Shown here piece after piece: positions 57,840-64,000 of a stretch of 64,000 nucleotides of DNA. The position numbers were made by a program, and so were the translations under genes. The stretch covers positions 310,105-374,104 of the forward strand of contig NZ_KB903243.1 of the NCBI RefSeq assembly GCF_000379625.1. Reading direction: 5' to 3'. The notes beneath the pieces were generated by a model. The model searched no databases. It was not told the origin of the DNA and was given only the letters and a program-made list of their open reading frames with translations. The stretch is from Actinomycetospora chiangmaiensis DSM 45062. Its GTDB lineage: Bacteria > Actinomycetota > Actinomycetes > Mycobacteriales > Pseudonocardiaceae. Numbering within the stretch: position 1 is the first letter of the stretch; each line of letters begins with the position of its first letter.

Positions 57840-58784
57840 CATCTCCTCGATCCCCCGCGCCGCCCGCCAGCCGAGCACCGTCGCGATCCGCGACGCGTCG
57901 GCCACGACCCGCGCAGGGTCACCCGGCCGGCGCCCGACGATCTCGTAGGGCACCGCGTGGCCCCGGGCGACCGACACGGCCCTGATCACCTCGAGCACGC
58001 TCGTGCCCTCGTTGCGGCCCACGTTCAGCGCCCCGGGCGACCGGCCCTCGAGCAGCGCCGCGGCCGCTGCCACGTGGGCCTCCGCGAGGTCGGCGACGTG
58101 GACGTAGTCCCGCAGGCAGGTGCCGTCCGGGGTCGGCCAGTCGTCCCCGAACACCTGCACCGGCCGGCCCGTCGTCGCGGCCCGCTCCACCAGCGGCAGC
58201 AGGTTGGTCGCGCCACGATCGGCCAGCGTCGCCGACGCCGTGCCCGCCACGTTGAAGTAGCGCAGCGCCGTCCACCCCAGGCCCTCGGCCTCGGCGTGCC
58301 GACGCACCGCCCACTCCCCCGCGAGCTTGGTCTCGCCGTAGGGGCTGGTGGGCAACGTCGGCTGGTCCTCGGTGACCGGCTCGGCCGACGTCTCGCCGTA
58401 GACCGCCGCGCTCGAGGAGTACAGGAAGCGGCCGATCCCGGCGGCCGTCGCGGCCCGCAGCACCGCCACCGTGCCGCCGACGTTGTGCTCGTAGTAGGTC
58501 AGTGGGGCCGCCACCGACTCCGGCACCGACTTCTTGGCGGCCAGGTGCACCATCCCCGCCACGTCCCGACGACGGGTCAGGTCGGCCAGGACCTCGGGCA
58601 GCGCGGGGTCGCGCAGGTCGTGGCGCAGCAGCTCGACGTCGTCGGGCAGCCGTTCGACCAGGCCCGTCGAGAGGTCGTCGAGCACGACCGCGTCGTGCCC
58701 CCCGGCGCGCAGGGCCCGCAGCACGTGCGACCCGATGTAGCCGGCACCGCCGGTCAGCAGCCAGGTCGAGCTCCGGACGTCCAT
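57822..58784 (-). CDS. galE: UDP-glucose 4-epimerase
   Basis: 320 residues from ATG 58784. It interconverts UDP-glucose and UDP-galactose with bound NAD+. Motifs are 'LTGGAGYIGSHVLRAL' (NAD loop), 'YSSSAAVYGETS' (catalytic Ser), 'SPYGETKLAGEW' (Tyr-x-x-x-Lys) and 'GTCLRDYVHVADLAEAH'. It supplies galactose donors to the surrounding glycosyltransferases. The last residues and stop fall at hairpin element E. Confidence 0.93.
   Translation of the reverse strand: MDVRSSTWLLTGGAGYIGSHVLRALRAGGHDAVVLDDLSTGLVERLPDDVELLRHDLRDPALPEVLADLTRRRDVAGMVHLAAKKSVPESVAAPLTYYEHNVGGTVAVLRAATAAGIGRFLYSSSAAVYGETSAEPVTEDQPTLPTSPYGETKLAGEWAVRRHAEAEGLGWTALRYFNVAGTASATLADRGATNLLPLVERAATTGRPVQVFGDDWPTPDGTCLRDYVHVADLAEAHVAAAAALLEGRSPGALNVGRNEGTSVLEVIRAVSVARGHAVPYEIVGRRPGDPARVVADASRIATVLGWRAARGIEEMCAPRR
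58564..58576 (+). repeat. 13-mer variant TCCCGACGACGGG
   Basis: One-base-shorter match to the interspersed 14-mer, inside galE on the opposite strand. Other 13-mer matches are at 23487-23499 (minus) and 27777-27789 (plus). Confidence 0.5.
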
Positions 58785-58866
58785 CGGCGGTCACCCTAGC
58801 CAGCGGCGGGTGCCCCGCCGGGGGCCGGGCCCCGCCTCCCGGGACCGCCCCCGACCCGCCCCCGAC

Positions 58867-58899
58867 CGCTCCAGACCCGCTCCAGACCCGCTCCGAACC
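58867..58899 (+). repeat. triple tandem 11-bp repeat before flippase gene
   Basis: CGCTCCAGACC occurs twice, then CGCTCCGAACC, ending 22 bp before the flippase ATG. It could affect translation or be a binding site, and could vary in copy number by slippage. Confidence 0.6.
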
Positions 58900-58921
58900 C
58901 GCACGAGTAGCATTCCGGTCG

Positions 58922-60709
58922 ATGAGCACCCGGTCCACGGCGATCGCGCGCGGCGTCGTCATCCAGGTGCTGGCGAAGTTCTCGGCCCTGCCCCTGTCGA
59001 TGGTCACGCTGGGCATCGCCACCCGCTACCTGGGCGAGTCGGGCTACGGGATCATGGCCGCCGCCGTCGTCTTCGCCCAGACCTTCGAGGCCTTCACCGA
59101 GCTCGGCGTGGGCACCATCATCGTCCGCCGGGTGGCGGGCTTCGGCGGCAACCTCGAGCGCCTCGTCGGGATGAACATCTCCTTCTCGACGCTGTACGCG
59201 GTGCCGCTGGCGGTCATCGCGGCGATCGCCGGGATCGGGGTCTACTGGGGCGACTACCAGCAGCAGGCCGCGGTCTGCGTGCTCGCCGTCGGCCTGATCT
59301 TCACCACGGTCTCGTCGTGCTACGAGCCGGTGTTCGACATCAAGGTGCGCTACTCCTCCGCCGCGTCGGCGGAGTTCTTCTCCCGGGTGCTGACGTTGTC
59401 CGCGGCCGCCTCGGTCGCGTTCTTCGACTGGGGCCTGCTCGCCATGTGCGCGGTGCAGATCATCCCGCAGGCGCTGCGCCTGGTGATCCAGTGGTGGGGC
59501 GCGCGGCGGCTCACCGAGATCCGCTGGGTCGTCGACTGGGCGGAGATGTGGCACCTGCTCAAGGAGGCCTTCCCGCTCACGGTCATCGCGATCATCGCGG
59601 TGCTGTACTGGCGCGCCGACGGTCTGATCCTGTCGATCCTCGGCACGCCCGAACAGGTCGGTGGCTACTACGCCGCCCTCTCGATCGCGTTCACCCTGAC
59701 GTTGATCTCGCAGGTCTTCGAACGCTCGGTGCTCTCGACGATCAACGAGACCTACCACTCCGACCGCGACCGCTTCGCCCGGGCGGTCGACCAGGGTTAC
59801 CGCTTCCTGCTGCTCGTGGGCTTCCCCATCGCGGTGATCGGCTGGCCGCTCGCCCACCGCATGGCCGACCTCGTCGGCGGCTCGAACGGGGTCGGCGCGT
59901 TCGCCGGGCCGCCCCTGCAGTTCTTCTTCATCGCCGTGGCCATGACGTTCCTGTCGGCGATCGTCTCCGACGGCCTCATCGCAGCGCACGAGCAGAAGTA
60001 CCTGACGACGATGTCGACGATCAACCTGATCATCAACATCGTCGGCAACATCATCCTCGTCCCCCGCCTGGGCGCGGTGGCCTGCGGGATCATGCTGATC
60101 GTCACCGAGACGATCGGTGTCCTGATGTCGCAGTGGCGCCTCCGTCGCCATGGGGTGCACCCGCTGCCGTTCGGCTACCTCGCCCGCCTCGTCCCCGCGG
60201 GCCTGCTCGCCCTCGGCGCGATCTACCTCACCTACGACCTGCCGCTGCTCGTCCCGATGGCCGCGGGCGGGATCGCCTACTTCGGCGGCGCGCTCCTCGT
60301 CGGCGCCATCCCGCTGTCGATGCGCAACGCGCTGCTCGGCGCGCTGCGCCCCAAGAGCCTCGACCGCATGGAGGCCGAGGCGGCGGCGGAGAACGCCGAC
60401 GACGGGATCGGGGTCGCCCCGTCCGCGCCGACGGTCGAGCCGCGGATCGACCCGGCGGGGGTCGGCCTGGACGCCGCGACGACGGTGCTGCCCGGCATGA
60501 CCCGGGTGCCCGAGGGCCGCAGCGCGCTCGACGCCGAGACCGCGCAGATGCGTCCGACGGTCGCCGCCGGCACGCGCAGCGCGCCCCGCCGCGATCTCGC
60601 CGACATCACCGACGTGCCCACCATGGAGCTCGACATGGCGGCGCTGCAGACGATCCGCATGCGCCAGCAGGGCAAGTTCGTCGAGATGCGGGTCATCCGG
60701 AAGGGCTGA
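58922..60709 (+). CDS. oligosaccharide flippase (Wzx/MATE-like)
   Basis: 595 residues from ATG 58922. Residues 1-~475 contain 12-14 transmembrane helices with the family's opening 'VTLGIATRYLGESGYGIMAA' and 'EVGFTEL'-like 'FEAFTELGVGTIIVRR'. They should flip lipid-linked oligosaccharides outward. A ~120-residue cytoplasmic tail follows, acidic and Thr-rich, with repeated 'T-x-V/M-x' acidic patches ('DITDVPTMELDM'), unusual for flippases and possibly a phosphorylation or docking segment. Confidence 0.85.
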   Translation: MSTRSTAIARGVVIQVLAKFSALPLSMVTLGIATRYLGESGYGIMAAAVVFAQTFEAFTELGVGTIIVRRVAGFGGNLERLVGMNISFSTLYAVPLAVIAAIAGIGVYWGDYQQQAAVCVLAVGLIFTTVSSCYEPVFDIKVRYSSAASAEFFSRVLTLSAAASVAFFDWGLLAMCAVQIIPQALRLVIQWWGARRLTEIRWVVDWAEMWHLLKEAFPLTVIAIIAVLYWRADGLILSILGTPEQVGGYYAALSIAFTLTLISQVFERSVLSTINETYHSDRDRFARAVDQGYRFLLLVGFPIAVIGWPLAHRMADLVGGSNGVGAFAGPPLQFFFIAVAMTFLSAIVSDGLIAAHEQKYLTTMSTINLIINIVGNIILVPRLGAVACGIMLIVTETIGVLMSQWRLRRHGVHPLPFGYLARLVPAGLLALGAIYLTYDLPLLVPMAAGGIAYFGGALLVGAIPLSMRNALLGALRPKSLDRMEAEAAAENADDGIGVAPSAPTVEPRIDPAGVGLDAATTVLPGMTRVPEGRSALDAETAQMRPTVAAGTRSAPRRDLADITDVPTMELDMAALQTIRMRQQGKFVEMRVIRKG

Positions 60710-60792
60710 CCGGGGCGGGCGCCGGGTCACTCCCGACGTCGTGCCACGATCGCGGTGTCCGGTTCCGGGGGCGGTGAAGGAGACAGCAGGTC

Positions 60793-62778
60793 GTGTCGGG
60801 TCGTGAGTTGGCGGTCCTGATCGTGTCCTACCGGCGGGCCGACCTGCTGGACCGGGCACTGCGCAGCGTCGAGAAGCACCTCCCGGACGCGCCGGTGTAC
60901 GTGTGGGACAACGCGTCGTCGGGTTCCGACGAGGTCCGCGCGCTCGCGACGTCGTGGCCGCAGGTGCGGTGGACGTTCTCGCAGGCGAACCTCGGCTACA
61001 TCGCGGCCATGAACCGCCTCGCGGCGCAGTGCCCGGAGGCGGACATGCTCCACCTCAATCCCGACGCCGAGCTCATCGGTCCGCTCACGGCGGCGCGGGA
61101 GGCCCTCGCCCGGCCGCGGGTCGCCGCGGTCTCGCCGACGGTGCTCGACCCGGAGGGCCGCGAGCGCCCGTGGGACGTCGCGCACCGCGAGCAGAGCGTG
61201 CTGCGCAACCTGCTCAACGCCGCCGGCTACGCGAAGCGGCTCCGGGAGCACCCGGTGCTCGCCGGGCTCTCCGACCTGTACCCGGAGACCCCGCACGACG
61301 TCGACGGCTACATGGCCGGCTGCTGCCTGCTCATCGCCCGCGACGCCTGGAACGCCCTCGGACCGTTCGACGAGCGCTTCTTCGTCTACGGCGAGGACGC
61401 GACGTGGCAGCCCGCCGCGCGCCGCGCCGGCTGGACGCTGAAGCTGGTCGACGACGACGGGCCGCAGGTCAGCCACGCCGCCGCCGGCACCCAGGCCGGT
61501 GACCCGCTCGCCTCCCAGCGCGGGGCCGACCTGCTGCGCGCCGCCCAGGTGATGGCCCTCGGCAACGCGGGCAACCGCGGCCCCGGCACCGTGTTCTCGC
61601 TCGGCACGGCGGTGCTCGACCGCGTGCAGCGCTCGAAGCGCACCGACCGCCGCCGTCGCCGGATCGCGCTGACCGAGCAGGCCGCGGGGCGGCCCGGCGT
61701 CGTCGTGACCACGAACGACCTCGATCTCGGCGGGGCCGAGCGGCAGCGGGTGCTCCTCGCGAACACGCTCGTGGACCGGGGCCACCCGGTGACGATGGTG
61801 TGCCTGCAGGGCCTCGGGCTCTACACCGCCGAGCTCGACCCGCGGGTGCGCCTCGCCTTCGTCCCGTGGTGGCAGCCGACGGTGGAGGTCGCGGGCGACG
61901 CGGCCGTCGTCGTGGGCGGGGTGACCAACACCGAGGTCGGCTTCGCGCGGGCCTGGCGTGCGTTCGGGCGCACGACCAACCAGGAGCGTCGCTGGATGCC
62001 GGCGACGCACGACCCGGCGCGCCTGGACCGGGCCACCTACTCCGAGGCGCTCGCCGCCAACCTGCGCACCGCGGACGGCCTCCTCGTGCTGTCCGCCCGG
62101 CACCACGTCGACCTGACCCGGCACCAGGCGCTCACCGACGTCGTCATGGCGGCACCGAACGGCATCCCCGCCGCCGACCCGATCCCGTTCCGGGCGACCG
62201 GCACCGGGCCGTTGCGCTTCGCGATGCTCACCCGCATCGTCGAGTACAAGAACCCGCTGCTGCTCATCGACGCCCTCGCGGCCACCGGGCGGGACGACTG
62301 GACGCTCGACATCTTCGGCGACGGTCCCGACAGGGCCCGCCTCGAGGCGCGGACCCCCGCCGCCCTGCGCGACAAGGTCCGCTGGCGCGGGCAGGTGTCC
62401 GGGCCGGACGCCGCGTTCGCCGAGACCGACGTGCTCTGCGTCCCCAGCGACTTCGAGGCGTTCCCGCTGGTGATGGTGGAGGCGATGACGCGCGCCGTCC
62501 CCGTCATGGCCTCCGCGAGCGGCACCGTGCCCGAGATGCTGGCCGACGGCGACGCCGGGGTGGTGGTCACGCCCGCGACCGTCGAGACCTGGAGCGCGGC
62601 GCTGACCGAGGCCCTGACGGACCGCGAGCGGCTCGCCGCGCTCGGTGCCGCCGGGCGGGAGCGGGCCCTCGCCCGCTACACCGACGCCGCGATGGCCGAC
62701 GCCTACCAGCGGGCCTTCGCCCGACTGTTCGGCCGGCCGGTCCCCGGCGGCCCGAGCGAGCCGGCGGAGCTGCTGTGA
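60793..62778 (+). CDS. GT2-GT4 fused bifunctional glycosyltransferase
   Basis: 661 residues from GTG 60793. Residues 1-~290 are a GT2 (GT-A) domain: 'VLIVSYRRADLLDRALRSV', 'WDNASSGSDEVR', 'NLGYIAAMNRL', 'LNPDAEL' and 'RFFVYGEDATW', rhamnosyltransferase-like. Residues ~303-661 are a GT4 domain: 'DLDLGGAERQRVLLANTLVD', 'APNGIPA' and 'SDFEAFPLVMVEAMTRAVP' (E-x7-E). One chain should add two sugars in succession. Its stop overlaps the next start. Confidence 0.88.
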   Translation: MSGRELAVLIVSYRRADLLDRALRSVEKHLPDAPVYVWDNASSGSDEVRALATSWPQVRWTFSQANLGYIAAMNRLAAQCPEADMLHLNPDAELIGPLTAAREALARPRVAAVSPTVLDPEGRERPWDVAHREQSVLRNLLNAAGYAKRLREHPVLAGLSDLYPETPHDVDGYMAGCCLLIARDAWNALGPFDERFFVYGEDATWQPAARRAGWTLKLVDDDGPQVSHAAAGTQAGDPLASQRGADLLRAAQVMALGNAGNRGPGTVFSLGTAVLDRVQRSKRTDRRRRRIALTEQAAGRPGVVVTTNDLDLGGAERQRVLLANTLVDRGHPVTMVCLQGLGLYTAELDPRVRLAFVPWWQPTVEVAGDAAVVVGGVTNTEVGFARAWRAFGRTTNQERRWMPATHDPARLDRATYSEALAANLRTADGLLVLSARHHVDLTRHQALTDVVMAAPNGIPAADPIPFRATGTGPLRFAMLTRIVEYKNPLLLIDALAATGRDDWTLDIFGDGPDRARLEARTPAALRDKVRWRGQVSGPDAAFAETDVLCVPSDFEAFPLVMVEAMTRAVPVMASASGTVPEMLADGDAGVVVTPATVETWSAALTEALTDRERLAALGAAGRERALARYTDAAMADAYQRAFARLFGRPVPGGPSEPAELL

Positions 62779-63815
62779 GGGTTCTCTGGCTCTCCCCCTG
62801 GCTGCGCACCCTCACCCGGGTCCAGGTCGACGCACTGGACGCCGCGGGCCACGAGTGCCTCGTCGTCACCACCGACCAGCACTACGAGAAGGTCACGGCC
62901 CGGCCCGACGAGCGGGTGCTCGACCCGGCCATCAAGGACCCACGCACGCTCCCGGCCCTCGCGCGGGTCGTCGCCGAGGCCCGCCGGTTCCGGCCCGACG
63001 TCGTCGTGTCCGAGCTGATGCACGACCCGCGGTGGCTCCCCCTGACGCGCCTCGCACCGTTGGTGCAGGTGGTGCACGACGACCGGCCGCACGACGCGAC
63101 CGAGGAACGCCCCTGGCACCGCCGCGCCGTGCTCGACCTGCAGACCCGGACGGCGGCCGCCGTCGTCGCGCCCAGCGCGCACGTGGCCGCGGTCCTCTCC
63201 GCCCGGTTCGGACGACGGATCGACGTGGTCCCGCTGACCTCCGACGTCCCGGAGTCCGCCCTGCCCGCCGTCCCGGTGCCCGCCGCCGAGCGGCGCGACG
63301 TGGTGCTGCTCGGCCGGATGTCGCCGTACAAGAACGTCGAGGTCGCGCTGCGGGCCTGGGCCGCGCACACGGCGTCGCCGGAGTACCGGGGCGACCGGCT
63401 GCTCCTGCTCGGGAACGGGCCGCTCTCCGAGCTCGACCTGCCCGCGCACGTCGAGTGGCGCCGCGAGCACTTCTCCTACGCCGACGTCCTGCCCGACCTC
63501 GCCCGCGCGAAGGGCTCGCTGGCGCACTACCGGCTCGCCACGCAGAGCGGCGTCCAGGTCCTGTCCATGCAGCTCGGCATCCCGACGATCGTCTCCGACT
63601 CCGGTGGCCTGCCCGAGTTCAGCCCGCCGTCGCTGCCCCCGCTCGGGGTGGACGACGTCGCCGGCCTGACGGCCGTCCTCGGTCGCCTGGCCGACCCGGC
63701 CGTGGCCGCCGAGATCGGTGCGGCCGCGCGGTCGCACTACCTGGCCCACTTCTCGGCCGACCGGGTCGCCGAGGGGTGGACGACCGTGTTCGCCCGCGTG
63801 TCCGGCCGGGCGTGA
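62775..63815 (+). CDS. GT4-like glycosyltransferase
   Basis: 346 residues from GTG 62775 (GTGA overlap). 'LWLSPWLRTLTRVQVDALDA' starts the fold, 'VLLGRMSPYKNVEVALRAW' is the donor-domain start and 'GVQVLSMQLGIPTIVSDSGG' the donor-binding loop, lacking a clear first Glu. 'VQVVHDDRPHDATEE' is a distinctive acceptor-side loop. Last gene of the cluster seen here. Confidence 0.8.
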   Translation: MRVLWLSPWLRTLTRVQVDALDAAGHECLVVTTDQHYEKVTARPDERVLDPAIKDPRTLPALARVVAEARRFRPDVVVSELMHDPRWLPLTRLAPLVQVVHDDRPHDATEERPWHRRAVLDLQTRTAAAVVAPSAHVAAVLSARFGRRIDVVPLTSDVPESALPAVPVPAAERRDVVLLGRMSPYKNVEVALRAWAAHTASPEYRGDRLLLLGNGPLSELDLPAHVEWRREHFSYADVLPDLARAKGSLAHYRLATQSGVQVLSMQLGIPTIVSDSGGLPEFSPPSLPPLGVDDVAGLTAVLGRLADPAVAAEIGAAARSHYLAHFSADRVAEGWTTVFARVSGRA

Positions 63816-63842
63816 TCCCGGCCCGTCGCCCGCCGTTCTGAG

Positions 63843-63857
63843 CGAAGGGCCCCTTCG
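63843..63857. terminator. short CGAAGGG/CCCTTCG palindrome
   Basis: A tight near-perfect palindrome 28 bp past the last glycosyltransferase stop, possibly its terminator. The remaining ~140 bases to the window end show no convincing gene. Confidence 0.4.
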
Positions 63858-64000
63858 GTCGGGTAGATGGGCGGTGGGCGCCCTCGGCCGGCTGGCGCCC
63901 GTCCGCGAGAGTCACACCACGCAGGTTCCGGGCCGGGCCGACCTGCCTGAGGTGAGTGTCGCGGCGCACCGGAGCCGGAACGACGACGGCCCGGCGTCGG

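Noticed and set aside
63619-63969. A 116-codon minus-strand frame at the window end
   Set aside because: Antisense to the last glycosyltransferase gene for over half its length, with Arg/Pro-rich shadow composition and no ribosome site.
1-64000. CRISPR arrays, tRNA/rRNA genes, prophage or classical insertion sequences
   Set aside because: No regularly spaced repeats, no clover-leaf or rRNA core sequences, and no DDE/serine/tyrosine recombinase or Y1 transposase motifs were seen.

Overview
The window is a very G+C-rich actinobacterial chromosome segment. GTG and TTG starts are common, adjacent genes often overlap by four bases (GTGA or ATGA), and many products are typical of the Pseudonocardiales (Pseudonocardia or Actinomycetospora type). 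The genus is an inference: no rRNA or other marker gene lies here. I saw no tRNA, rRNA, CRISPR array, prophage or classical transposase. Every product name comes from reading motifs by eye; no search was run.

Layout. 1-9.1 kb: the end of a TPR protein, several tiny proteins, glucose-6-phosphate dehydrogenase (zwf), an erythromycin-esterase-fold protein that has lost its motif residues, a DUF2235 hydrolase and a membrane-anchored EEP phosphatase. 9.1-16.6 kb: envelope genes (lipoprotein, polytopic membrane protein with a repetitive tail, CYTH-like protein, second EEP paralogue, tatC, DUF1990-like and SRPBCC proteins). 16.7-26.2 kb: regulator-plus-effector modules: MarR with an ABC exporter, TetR with an acyl-CoA synthetase and a class III cyclase, DUF2000 with AraC, TetR with an NAD(P)-binding reductase, MarR with an SDR. 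Several have recognisable operators. 26.3-39.7 kb: a minus-strand surface-glycan cluster (ugd, two secreted paralogues, acyltransferase, GT-C transferase, a flippase-GT4 fusion, a GT4 and a GT2). 40.0-44.0 kb: a tightly coupled four-gene envelope operon of unknown function ending in an OmpA-domain lipoprotein. 44.3-46.0 kb: a fused glycine/sarcosine-dimethylglycine methyltransferase for de novo glycine betaine. 46.0-47.2 kb: a one-gene cassette between long inverted repeats. 47.2-63.8 kb: a second glycan region (deacetylase, two PLP aminotransferases, two non-haem-iron oxygenase-like proteins, five glycosyltransferase genes, galE, a flippase).

How the genes fit together. ugd and galE supply UDP-sugars, the GT2/GT4/GT-C proteins assemble a glycan, two flippase modules export it, and the acyltransferase, deacetylase, aminotransferases and oxygenases could decorate it. 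The betaine synthase sits between the two glycan blocks, which together suggest osmotic or desiccation protection.

The least expected signal is non-coding. Five intergenic elements each have a main hairpin of exactly 40 nt that starts GTGAGCA and ends TGCTCAC. They are flanked by mini-hairpins with C(GNA)G triloops whose stems differ in sequence but stay paired, and they often supply the stop codons of the neighbouring genes. A different long hairpin repeat, in inverted orientation, brackets the AbiEi/DUF559-like gene at 46 kb. A 14-mer (TTCCCGACGACGGG) also recurs far more often than chance would allow, mostly in one orientation. These are the strongest candidates for something undescribed.
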